Shown one piece after another: positions 1 through 6,091 of a DNA stretch of 10,630 nt. The stretch is from contig CAKTSO010000059.1 of NCBI GenBank assembly GCA_934613185.1, forward strand, positions 1 through 10,630, in the 5' to 3' direction. Origin of the DNA: an uncultured Clostridia bacterium. GTDB taxonomy: Bacteria > Bacillota > Clostridia > Christensenellales > Maliibacteriaceae. The stretch's first letter is position 1. Every line of letters begins with the position of its first letter. The notes below the pieces were generated by a model that was not told where the DNA came from, made no database searches, and saw nothing but the letters and a program-made list of their open reading frames with translations. A program made the translations under genes and the position numbers.

Positions 1-1450
1 GCTCGTAGGTGACCTGCACTCCGAGCTTTTGGAAGATCGACTCGTCGACTTTGGACAGGATCACGCTCGAATGCGCCTGACAGCCCGAAAGCCTGGGCAG
101 CATCTGCATCGCGCGGGCGGCCAGTTCGTCGTCCGCCGCGCAGATGGAAAGCGCAAGGAGAATTTCGTCGGTGTGAAGACGCGGGTTGCGGTTGCCCAAT
201 ACGCCGACTTTCAGTTCCTGGATCGGCTCGATGACGCGCGGGGAAATCAGAAGCACCTCGTCGTCGATCCCGGCGAGCGTCTTCAATGCGTTCAAAAGCA
301 TCGCCGCGCTTGCCCCCAAAAGATCCGTCGTCTTGCCGGTGACGAGCGTGCCGTCGGCAAGTTCGATCGCCGCGGCGGGCGCACCGGTCTGTTTTTCGCG
401 GCGCAGCGCCGCGCCCACGCAGGGTCGATCCGCGCTCGAGACGCCGAGGCGGTTCATCAGCATTTGCAGACACAGCACTTCGCTTTCACCCGCAAGGCCC
501 TGCTTCTGCGCACAGGCCGCCGCATAATAGCGACGGATGACCTCCTGACAACTCGCCGCACAGCAGGCTTCGTTATCCGCGATACAGAAACCCACCATGT
601 TCACGCCCATGTCCGTCGGGCTCTTATACGGGGACTCGCCGTAGATTCGCTCGAACATCGCGCGCAAAACGGGGAAGATCTCCACGTCGCGGTTATAGTT
701 GACGACCGTCTCGCCATAGGTCTCCAGATGGAACGGGTCGATCATGTTGACGTCGTTCAAATCCGCCGTCGCCGCCTCGTAGGCGAGGTTGACGGGATGC
801 TGCAGAGGAAGGTTCCACACGGGGAACGTCTCGAACTTGGCGTAGCCCGCCTTGACGCCGCGCTTATGTTCGTGATAAAGCTGCGACAGACAGGTCGCCA
901 TTTTGCCGCTGCCCGGTCCGGGCGCGGTCACGACGACGAGCGAACGCGTCGTTTCGATATAATCGTTTCGGCCGAAGCCCTCGTCGCTGACGATGAGCGG
1001 CAGATTCGTCGGATAATCCGGGATGACGTAATGAAGATAGCTCTTGATCCCCAGCGCCGCAAGGCGCTTGCGGAACACATCCGCCGCGTACTGCGCGCGA
1101 TAGTGCGTGATGACGACGCTGCCGACGTACAGCGCCTTGTCGCGGAACGCGTCGATCAGGCGAAGGACGTCCAGATCATAGGTGATGCCAAGATCGCCCC
1201 GGCGCTTGTTTTTCTCGATGTCGTCGGCGCTGATGACGAGAACGATCTCCGCCTCGTCGCGCAGCTCTTCGAGCATGCGGATCTTGCTGTCGGGCATGAA
1301 GCCGGGCAGCACGCGCGACGCGTGATAATCGTCAAAGAGCTTGCCGCCGAATTCCAGATACAGCTTGCCGCCGAAGCGCTCGATGCGTTCCTTGATCTTC
1401 TGCGACTGCAGCCGCAAATACTTGTCGTTGTCAAAGCCGGTGCGAATCAT
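1..1450 (-). CDS. DUF1846 (UPF0371) family protein, 3' end cut by the window edge
   Basis: The reading frame runs from an ATG at 1450 down to the window edge and gives 483 residues. I recognise the family from strongly conserved blocks: FDNDKY near residue 6, GGKLYLEFGGKLFDDYHASR at 27-46, VLPGF at 47-51, and KNKRRGDLGITYDLDVLRL at 80-98. Family members are usually about 490-505 residues, so only the last few codons are missing. Residues 176-184 (APGPGSGKM) look like a relaxed phosphate-binding loop. The family has solved structures but, as far as I know, no established reaction, so no function is assigned. It is probably cytoplasmic, since I see no signal peptide or membrane segment. The start is fixed by a GGAGG five bases upstream (1456-1460) and a good promoter at 1493-1521. 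It appears to be transcribed alone, behind the terminator of the upstream gene. Family assignment is confident; function is unknown. Confidence 0.93.
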   Translation of the reverse strand, partial: MIRTGFDNDKYLRLQSQKIKERIERFGGKLYLEFGGKLFDDYHASRVLPGFMPDSKIRMLEELRDEAEIVLVISADDIEKNKRRGDLGITYDLDVLRLIDAFRDKALYVGSVVITHYRAQYAADVFRKRLAALGIKSYLHYVIPDYPTNLPLIVSDEGFGRNDYIETTRSLVVVTAPGPGSGKMATCLSQLYHEHKRGVKAGYAKFETFPVWNLPLQHPVNLAYEAATADLNDVNMIDPFHLETYGETVVNYNRDVEIFPVLRAMFERIYGESPYKSPTDMGVNMVGFCIADNEACCAASCQEVIRRYYAAACAQKQGLAGESEVLCLQMLMNRLGVSSADRPCVGAALRREKQTGAPAAAIELADGTLVTGKTTDLLGASAAMLLNALKTLAGIDDEVLLISPRVIEPIQELKVGVLGNRNPRLHTDEILLALSICAADDELAARAMQMLPRLSGCQAHSSVILSKVDESIFQKLGVQVTYE

Positions 1451-1492
1451 CCCTGCCTCCGTTTGTTTCATTTCCAAAAACATCCGATATTC

Positions 1493-1521
1493 AGTATAGC
1501 ATTGATTTTAAAAGGCTTCAA
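1493..1521 (-). promoter_or_regulatory. sigma-A-type promoter for the DUF1846 gene
   Basis: On the minus strand TTGAAG (1516-1521) is followed after 17 bp by TATACT (1493-1498), about 43 bp upstream of the ATG. The match and spacing are close to consensus, and the spacer is A/T-rich next to G+C-rich coding DNA. Confidence 0.75.
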
Positions 1522-1608
1522 TCTTTCGCGCGGGCAAACGGCGTTTTTCTCTCATCTTTTCACGCGATTTGAATGCGAGCCATTTCCCGTCTCGGCTGAA
1601 TTTCCGAC

Positions 1609-1649
1609 AAAAAAAGCATCCGCAATGCGCCATCGGCATCGGCAAACGC
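1609..1649 (-). terminator. probable intrinsic terminator of the NTF2-like gene
   Basis: About 20 bp after the stop codon of the gene ending at 1669, the minus strand carries GCGTTTGC (1642-1649). It pairs with GCGGATGC (1616-1623) through eight pairs, three of them G.U. A run of seven T follows (1609-1615). A small inner hairpin sits in the loop. The wobble-rich stem makes this moderate rather than strong. Confidence 0.5.
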
Positions 1650-1668
1650 TTTTTAGCAGGCTTGCGCC

Positions 1669-2745
1669 TTATTCAAGATAATAATAGCCGCACGTTTCTA
1701 CCGGCGAACGCGTCCCTTCAAATTCGCACGGATATCCAAGGTCGCATAGTAGCTCGCAAAGCGCCATTCCGCCGTCAACTTTCGTTTCAAAGCAGATTTC
1801 GCCCGAACGGATTTGAACGCCGAGCACGAACAGATCGTCTTCCAGATCGCGTCCGTCCGGCGCGTCATCGTCGTTTGCAAGAATCTCGCGAATCGTTTCG
1901 TTCGTCAGGCCGTAGGCTTGCTTGTATCGTTCAAACGCCTCTTTTTGCAGCCCTTTGTCATAATTTAAAATCGTGTCGTTTATGCTCTCCGACGCAAACC
2001 TGCAATCGTAAAAAACATCTTCCGTAACGCGTTTGCATGCGCCGAGGCTTTCCAAGAGTTCCACCATCGCGTCGTCCTGCGCCTCGTAAAGATATTCGCT
2101 GTAACCTTCGTCGTTCACGAGTTCGAAATTGTCGGCATGTTTCGAAACATACCCCAGATTTCCCGTCCGGATCGCCCGTACGAACACATACTCGGCCAAT
2201 CCACCCCAATCATCGTCCTCGTGACGGCACACAAACGAATCCAATTCGGCAAACCCATCTTCGCTTCGCTCCAAAAGATACTCCGCGACGCATTCAAGCT
2301 GTTCGGATTCCGGCATTTCTTCGTCCGTCAAAAAAACGTCGTCTTCCGTTTCCGACGCGTCGCGCAGCGGCCGAAACCGAAGCGGCTCCGGTGCGCGCAG
2401 CTCGATTTTCGAAATAAAATCGTCTTCATCGAGCCGGACGACGGCCATCGTTTCCGTTGTTTCTTCTTCCGATTCCCAACGCAGCAAAAGGCCGAGAGAT
2501 TTCTCGCGATCGATCCTCACAATCTGCCCTTCCGCGCGGTAGCCGCTTTTTCGCAGCGCAGCGCCTTTCTCAAAATAAAAATCCATCACGGCCCTTTTTC
2601 CGATATATGGCGCCCGGGCCCGCCGCTCCTCCAGAATGCAATCGTCGGCAAGATACAAAAACAGCTCCGAAAACTGCCCGGAAGAATAACATTTTTTCAA
2701 AAGTTTCAGCCGCCGATACAAAACAGGATCAAGTTCGTCATACAT
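1669..2745 (-). CDS. acidic hypothetical protein: NTF2-like N-terminus, ankyrin-like middle
   Basis: This is a 358-residue protein, very rich in Asp and Glu, with no signal peptide or membrane segment. Residues about 5-115 resemble an NTF2/SnoaL-like fold: a long first helix (LYRRLKLLKKCYSSGQF), LADDCILEE, the segment YIGKRAVMDFYFEKG, then alternating strand-like stretches. A strongly acidic linker covers about 130-150. Residues about 188-237 look like one or two degenerate ankyrin-type units (AIRTGNLGYVSKHADNF, then AMVELLESLGA). The C-terminal 110 residues match nothing I know. I chose the ATG at 2745 because the NTF2-like helix begins right after it and a weak AAGG lies 10 bases upstream. 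The ATG at 2799 would add 18 unremarkable residues and overlaps a possible -10 (GATAAT, 2798-2803). It is the last gene of a four-gene minus-strand run. No function can be assigned. Confidence 0.8.
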   Translation of the reverse strand: MYDELDPVLYRRLKLLKKCYSSGQFSELFLYLADDCILEERRARAPYIGKRAVMDFYFEKGAALRKSGYRAEGQIVRIDREKSLGLLLRWESEEETTETMAVVRLDEDDFISKIELRAPEPLRFRPLRDASETEDDVFLTDEEMPESEQLECVAEYLLERSEDGFAELDSFVCRHEDDDWGGLAEYVFVRAIRTGNLGYVSKHADNFELVNDEGYSEYLYEAQDDAMVELLESLGACKRVTEDVFYDCRFASESINDTILNYDKGLQKEAFERYKQAYGLTNETIREILANDDDAPDGRDLEDDLFVLGVQIRSGEICFETKVDGGMALCELLCDLGYPCEFEGTRSPVETCGYYYLE

Positions 2746-2824
2746 AGGGATTGAGCCTTGCCTTTCGTCGTTTTTCGCCGCGCATTGCGCTTCTTTCATT
2801 ATCCGACGTCGGCGGGCTGAACAG

Positions 2825-2846
2825 GTCGCTTTTCAAGCGACTTTTT
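2825..2846 (+). terminator. hairpin with T-tract facing the + direction
   Basis: GTCGCTT (2825-2831), loop TTC, AAGCGAC (2835-2841) form a perfect 7-bp stem followed by five T on the + strand (2842-2846). The T-run overlaps the stop codon of the minus-strand gene ending at 2845. On the minus strand the hairpin has no T-run after it, so it would not terminate that gene by the usual mechanism. It could stop antisense transcription. Confidence 0.4.
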
Positions 2847-3588
2847 ACGAACGTCCGAGCGGTTTTTGCTGCAATTCCGTCAACACTTCGTTGACGTCAA
2901 AAAGATTATAGATTCGTTCGCGGAAAAAATACTCGATAATCACGTCGCGCTTTCTGCTGTGCGAAAGCGTATATCCGGCGCGGGAAAGCAGATCTTCCGC
3001 CTCTTCCAGAGAAAGTTCCAACGCCAGCGCCAGCGCAATCACCGTATCCGGGGACGGTTTATAGCCGTTGCTCGTCATCAGTTTGGAATACAGTCTTTTA
3101 TCCACCTGCGCCTTTTTGTATATCACAGAATCCCGCTTGCCGCTTTTCCCAATGTAATACATCATGCGTTCGGCAAAGGATCGGTTCATATAATTGTCCA
3201 TCCCGCGCAGCACTTTTGACGGGTCTTTTGAAACGGAAAGCTCGCGGATCAGGCGCGCCACCTGCGCGGGATGATACGCGTCCGCAATGGTCATTCCGAC
3301 CGTTTTGTGCGGTTCTTCTTTTTTCGGCGAGCCGCTGTCGTCGGAACCCGGCTCCATATCCCGCACACTGTATCTGAGCCCGTCGTCAGTCTTCGGCGGC
3401 TCATCCCGCAGGCTGTATTTGATTCCGTCTTCAGCTTTTGACGATTCCTTCCGCTGACGAGCCATTTCCTGCGCTTTTCTCAGCGCCTCGTCAGAATAGT
3501 TCCGTTCCTTCCAGTTTTCCCGCATATATGCAGACGCGCCCTGCACATATTGTTCAATTTTCTTTCTGCGGAATCGTTCAAACAACAT
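2845..3588 (-). CDS. C-terminal helix-turn-helix domain protein with repeated DGxxYSxRD motif
   Basis: This is a 247-residue soluble protein in three parts. Residues 1-50 are charged and helical. Residues 50-95 are a low-complexity linker holding two copies of a short motif, DGIKYSLRD at 54-62 and DGLRYSVRD at 69-77. Residues about 136-245 form a compact domain: FAERMMYYI, VIYKKAQVDKRLYSKLM, PSPDTVIALALALELSLEEA, LLSRAGYTLSHSRKRDVIIEYF, then IYNLFDVNEVL. I recognise that last domain as a Xre-like helix-turn-helix module often found at the C-terminus of clostridial proteins behind varied effector domains, including macro-domain proteins. Here no enzymatic domain precedes it, only the linker. 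The start is supported by AAGGAGG eight bases upstream (3597-3603). It lies 46 bp after traX, probably in the same transcript. DNA binding is inferred from the fold and not shown. Confidence 0.88.
   Translation of the reverse strand: MLFERFRRKKIEQYVQGASAYMRENWKERNYSDEALRKAQEMARQRKESSKAEDGIKYSLRDEPPKTDDGLRYSVRDMEPGSDDSGSPKKEEPHKTVGMTIADAYHPAQVARLIRELSVSKDPSKVLRGMDNYMNRSFAERMMYYIGKSGKRDSVIYKKAQVDKRLYSKLMTSNGYKPSPDTVIALALALELSLEEAEDLLSRAGYTLSHSRKRDVIIEYFFRERIYNLFDVNEVLTELQQKPLGRS
3358..3429 (-). repeat. two-copy in-frame repeat encoding DG(I/L)(K/R)YS(L/V)RD
   Basis: The two nine-residue units start 15 residues (45 bp) apart within the linker of the helix-turn-helix protein. The DNA copies are similar but not identical: synonymous and conservative differences separate them. 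That fits an old duplication or selection on the peptide motif rather than a fresh slippage event. Confidence 0.6.
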
Positions 3589-3634
3589 CCCTGCGTCCTC
3601 CTTTCCTTCTCTTCATCTGCAAACGGGCAATTTC

Positions 3635-4396
3635 TCAACCGAAAAGCGTGCTCGAGCCCGCGCCGTGCAGCACAACGCGAAGAATGCCGCAGACGACAAG
3701 ATGCAAAGGATAATAAAGATAGAAGAACCACTTCATTCCGCGCCACTTGCCGCGCTGCCCGTTATAGCGTTTCAAAAACGGCAGGCTCAAAACGACCATC
3801 ATCTGCAAAAGCCCGTATCGCCAGTCGATCGCCAGGCAGAACACCGCCGCGTACATCGCCGTGCAAACGATAAGCGACAGCGCCTGTTTTTTGAAATTTC
3901 CGCGATACTGACGGAAGTAAACGATGCAAAGCACCGCAATGCAGCTCCAGTCCGAGCAGAACGACACGGCGAGGATCGCGAAGAACAGCACCGTCTTCGC
4001 CCACTGCGGCAGGCGCTCGTCGTCAAAGAGCATCAGCGCGCAAAGCCCCCAGAAAAGCGACCACATGACGCTCGTCTGGTTCAAAAACTGCCCTCCCGAG
4101 AACGGGAGCAGGGGAATGCCAAACGCAAAATTATACGCAAAATGCGACACGAGCGCGAAGACGAGCAGGCGCAGCGCATAGCGTTTGGCGTCGTGCGTGT
4201 AGTGATAGCCCTCGGCGATGAAATAACACATCACCGGCGCGGTGATCCGCCCGATCGCGTGTAGAAAATAAAGATACCACTCGTTCCCGTAACCGGGAAA
4301 AATCGTCCATGTCAGATGGTCGATCGTCATGGCGATAATGGCGATCAATTTCAGCGCATTCCCCGAAAGCCCGCGTTTTTCCGCTGCGTTTTGCAT
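3635..4396 (-). CDS. TraX family integral membrane protein
   Basis: This is a 253-residue, multi-spanning membrane protein of the TraX family. Family signatures are LSGNALKLIAIIAMTIDHL at 10-28, AIGRITAPVMCYFIAEGYHYT at 47-67, LLVFALVSHFAYNFAFG at 77-93, NQTSVMWSLFWGLCAL near 106-121, and the C-terminal YLYYPLHLVVCGILRVVL. I count roughly seven to nine hydrophobic segments. TraX of the F plasmid acetylates pilin, and chromosomal homologues in Firmicutes have no settled role. No pilin or conjugation gene lies nearby, so a conjugative role is not supported here. The start at 4396 is set by GGAGG five bases upstream (4402-4406) and fits the family N-terminus. It begins 11 bp after the alkyltransferase-like gene ends, which suggests co-transcription and perhaps translational coupling. 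Family call is confident; substrate is unknown. Confidence 0.93.
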   Translation of the reverse strand: MQNAAEKRGLSGNALKLIAIIAMTIDHLTWTIFPGYGNEWYLYFLHAIGRITAPVMCYFIAEGYHYTHDAKRYALRLLVFALVSHFAYNFAFGIPLLPFSGGQFLNQTSVMWSLFWGLCALMLFDDERLPQWAKTVLFFAILAVSFCSDWSCIAVLCIVYFRQYRGNFKKQALSLIVCTAMYAAVFCLAIDWRYGLLQMMVVLSLPFLKRYNGQRGKWRGMKWFFYLYYPLHLVVCGILRVVLHGAGSSTLFG

Positions 4397-4407
4397 GATA
4401 TCCTCCG

Positions 4408-4722
4408 TCAAGTCTCGTCTTCGATCCGCCAAGCGGCGCGCGCCATATCCACGCGCCCGTCGGGCAGAAACGGCACGCCCTCGTCTTCCAGCCGCGCGCG
4501 GCGAAGATCGGCATAAAAGCCTTCGCCCGCGATCGCGCCGTCGGCCTTCACGACGCGCTGCCAGGGCAGTTCTTCCGGGCAGGCGCGCATCGCCCATCCA
4601 ACCTGACGCGCGGCGCGGGGGCATCCCAAGGCGCGTGCGATCTGCCCGTAGGAGACGACGCGGCCTTTCGGAATGCGCCGAACGACGGCGTAGACCCTGT
4701 CAAAAAAGCTCGATCGTTCCAC
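4408..4722 (-). CDS. alkyltransferase-like protein (ATL), MGMT family without the catalytic Cys
   Basis: This is a 104-residue protein of the O6-alkylguanine-DNA alkyltransferase C-terminal domain family. Conserved features are VYAVVRRIPKGRVVSYGQIA (10-29) with the DNA-probing Tyr at 25, the Arg finger at 39 in the recognition helix, and the active-site segment PWQRVV at 53-58. In true alkyltransferases this segment is PCHRV; here Trp54 replaces the alkyl-accepting Cys. Such proteins bind O6-alkylguanine, flip it out, and hand the lesion to nucleotide excision repair without removing the alkyl group. I take the GTG at 4722 as the start: a GGGGG/GGGGAG run lies just upstream, the length then fits ATLs, and the candidate promoter at 4760-4793 would exclude the ATG codons at 4761-4764 and 4800. 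It is first gene of a unit with traX. Confidence 0.88.
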   Translation of the reverse strand: MERSSFFDRVYAVVRRIPKGRVVSYGQIARALGCPRAARQVGWAMRACPEELPWQRVVKADGAIAGEGFYADLRRARLEDEGVPFLPDGRVDMARAAWRIEDET

Positions 4723-4759
4723 ACTCTCCCCCTGCTTTTCCTTACCGTTTTCCGTCTTC

Positions 4760-4793
4760 ATCATACCATAAAAAGCAATAAAAAGAACGGCAA
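4760..4793 (-). promoter_or_regulatory. candidate promoter of the ATL-traX unit
   Basis: Two overlapping readings exist on the minus strand: an extended -10 TGGTATGAT (4760-4768), or TTGCCG (4788-4793) with 17 bp to TATGGT (4765-4770). Either would start transcription about 25-35 bases before the GTG start. The -35 region lies inside the terminator stem of the degV gene. Confidence 0.45.
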
Positions 4794-4810
4794 AACCCAC
4801 CGTTCTTTTT
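4771..4810 (-). terminator. intrinsic terminator of degV, symmetric in both directions
   Basis: About 20 bp past the degV stop, an 11-bp perfect inverted repeat (4780-4790 with 4800-4810) built on GAACGG/CCGTTC is flanked by A and T runs with a 9-nt loop. On the minus strand it is followed by CTTTTTATTGC and more T. The A/T flanks mean it could also act in the + direction. Confidence 0.85.
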
Positions 4811-4830
4811 CGACGTTGTACGATTTTTTG

Positions 4831-5712
4831 TCACGCGCGATCCGTGTCCGAAAGATGCACCAGCGCGCACATGCCGGGCCCGACGTGCGCGGCGATCACG
4901 GGCGACAGAAGCGTCGTGCGCACGCGCGCGTTCGGCGCGATCTGCCGCACGCCGTCTTCCAGAAACGCCGCGGCCGCTTCGTTGTCCGAATGGACGATCA
5001 TCACGCTCTCGTCTCCCCGCTGCGAACGATTCTTCCGGTATTCCTCCAAAATCTGTCCCCACGCCGCGCGTTCGCCGCGCTTTTTTGCAAAGTTGACGAG
5101 CGTGCCGTCCGGGCGGATCTTCAAAAGCGGCTTGATGTGCAGCGCGCCGCCGACGAGCGCGCTCGCCGCGTTCAGCCGCCCGCCGCGCCTCAAATAATCC
5201 AGGTCGTCCACGACGAACCAGTGACGCACGCGAAGGCGGTTTTCCGCAATCCGGCGCGCATTGTCCGCCGCCGACATGCCGTTTTCACGGTTTTCGACGG
5301 CGCATTCGAGCAAAAGCCCCATGCCGACCGTCGCCGACAGGCTGTCCACACAGTACACGGGTGCGTTCGTCTTTGTTTCCGCAAGTTCCCGTGCGGCCAG
5401 CATGGATGATGAATAAGTGCCGGAAAGGCCGCCGGAAAGGCTCAGGGAAAGAATCGGAACGCCCTCGCGCACGATGGGCTCGAAGGACTTCAGATATGTC
5501 TGCGGCGCGATCTGCGTCGTCTGCGTCAGTTCGCCTTCGCGCTGACAGGCGTATAATCTGCGCCGCGCTTCCTCGTCCGCGCCGCCGCAGATCATATCGC
5601 GCCCCGCGCAGGTGTAGTGCATCGGGATGAAGCGAATGTCGTGCGCCGCGGCAAATCCCGCGGGCAGGTCGGCCGAGGCGTCCGTATAGATCACATAATC
5701 TTCTTTGGGCAT
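4831..5712 (-). CDS. DegV family (FakB-like) fatty-acid-binding protein
   Basis: This is a 293-residue protein, the usual DegV length. Family landmarks are YTDASADLP at 9-17, the TxTTQ-type segment (63-67; TTQ where TSQ is common), SLSLSGGLSGTYSSS at 89-103 with ligand-contacting Ser residues, VDSLSATVGMG at 122-132, YLRRGGRL at 173-180, and HIKPLLKIRPDG at 192-203. DegV proteins bind a fatty acid. Those partnered with a FakA kinase present it for phosphorylation to acyl-phosphate, feeding phospholipid synthesis. No fakA is in the window, so which type this is stays open. The ATG at 5712 is chosen over upstream ATGs because GGAGG lies five bases before it (5718-5722), and the family N-terminus begins there. 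A TATAAT sits 83 bp upstream with a structured leader between. A clear terminator follows the stop, so it is likely monocistronic. Confidence 0.93.
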   Translation of the reverse strand: MPKEDYVIYTDASADLPAGFAAAHDIRFIPMHYTCAGRDMICGGADEEARRRLYACQREGELTQTTQIAPQTYLKSFEPIVREGVPILSLSLSGGLSGTYSSSMLAARELAETKTNAPVYCVDSLSATVGMGLLLECAVENRENGMSAADNARRIAENRLRVRHWFVVDDLDYLRRGGRLNAASALVGGALHIKPLLKIRPDGTLVNFAKKRGERAAWGQILEEYRKNRSQRGDESVMIVHSDNEAAAAFLEDGVRQIAPNARVRTTLLSPVIAAHVGPGMCALVHLSDTDRA

Positions 5713-5734
5713 CGTTACCTCCATGGTCCTGTTT

Positions 5735-5786
5735 TCGCACGCAAATTCTGAAAGCGTCGTTTCGCAGCCGCCGCTTTCTCGTGCGA
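5735..5786 (-). promoter_or_regulatory. stem-loop at the 5' end of the degV leader
   Basis: On the minus strand TCGCACG (5780-5786) pairs with CGTGCGA (5735-5741), and within it GAAAGCG (5772-5778) pairs with CGCTTTC (5750-5756). There are one unpaired base on one side and eight on the other. The structure begins almost at the predicted transcript start and ends about 13 bases before the ribosome site. I recognise no known riboswitch; it may protect the 5' end or regulate translation. Confidence 0.5.
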
Positions 5787-5794
5787 TCCGTTTT

Positions 5795-5800
5795 ATTATA
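5795..5800 (-). promoter_or_regulatory. -10 element of the degV promoter
   Basis: A perfect TATAAT on the minus strand lies 83 bp before the degV start codon in an A/T-rich patch. I find no convincing -35 at 16-18 bp, so the promoter call rests on the -10 and its position. Confidence 0.55.
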
Positions 5801-5883
5801 CACACTTTTGATCCGTCATGTTTCTTTGAAAGGCGTTTTTACGCAATATTACAGCGATAGATTAAAATTAAAAAACGGCTTTA

Positions 5884-6091
5884 GCTGTTTCCAGATAAGA
5901 AAACAATCGTCAAAAATGAGGTGTTACTAAGTAACACCTCATTTTTGATGTTTACAGTTTTAAGCTAGAGATTTTTCGCTTTTGGCTAAGTGAAAAGCGG
6001 AGGCGACGCCGGAAGCGTCGTCGAGCATTTTCACAACGCCAAAACGACAAATATCAGCTTAAAACCGATTGTTTTTTTGTTTGGAGACAGC
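5884..6091 (+). repeat. 208-bp long imperfect inverted repeat (MITE-like element or structured RNA)
   Basis: The outer left arm (5884-5909) matches the reverse complement of 6066-6091 at 22 of 26 positions. After a 47-nt interruption the left arm resumes as GTTTTAAGCT (5957-5966), which matches AGCTTAAAAC (6056-6065) exactly. It continues through TTTTGGC/GCCAAAA, GTGAAAA/TTTTCAC and CGACGC/GCGTCG to a 5-nt loop near 6009-6013. The interruption is itself a near-perfect hairpin, so a + strand transcript would fold into a three-way junction. All transition mismatches between the arms fall as G.U pairs on the + strand. The right arm overlaps the last ten codons and stop of the gene ending at 6059. 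No transposase is encoded. Whether this is a mobile remnant or an RNA gene cannot be decided from one copy. Confidence 0.7.
5910..5948 (-). terminator. 19-bp perfect hairpin, likely bidirectional terminator
   Basis: Arms 5910-5928 and 5930-5948 are perfect reverse complements around a single central A. They carry A-runs on the left and T-runs on the right, ending ...CTCATTTTTGA. Two further pairs (one G.U) can extend it. It lies about 110 bp past the stop of the SLOG gene and is the only good terminator candidate for it. The T-run is only five long and lies inside the stem, so efficiency is uncertain. Confidence 0.55.

Noticed and set aside
1451..1668. Possible small gene in the gap before the DUF1846 gene
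   Set aside because: No frame with a ribosome site is present; the gap is explained by a terminator and a promoter.
29..1681. Open + strand frame of 550 codons opposite the DUF1846 gene
   Set aside because: The minus strand encodes a clearly conserved protein with promoter and ribosome site. The + frame gives an Arg/His-rich sequence with no family resemblance and is an effect of G+C-rich codon use.
2803..2812. Palindrome CCGACGTCGG as an operator
   Set aside because: A 10-bp palindrome is expected by chance in G+C-rich DNA, and no second copy or matching regulator was found.
3665..4264. 199-codon + strand frame opposite traX
   Set aside because: Its product is rich in Arg, Gln and His with no domain, while the minus strand encodes a hydrophobic TraX protein with conserved motifs.
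4397..4624. 76-residue N-terminal extension of the TraX frame
   Set aside because: It overlaps the ATL gene in another frame, is Arg-rich, and the ribosome site and family start both indicate the ATG at 4396.
5884..6091. Long inverted repeat as an insertion sequence
   Set aside because: No transposase frame lies between or near the arms, and the segment is too short; only a non-autonomous element or an RNA is possible.
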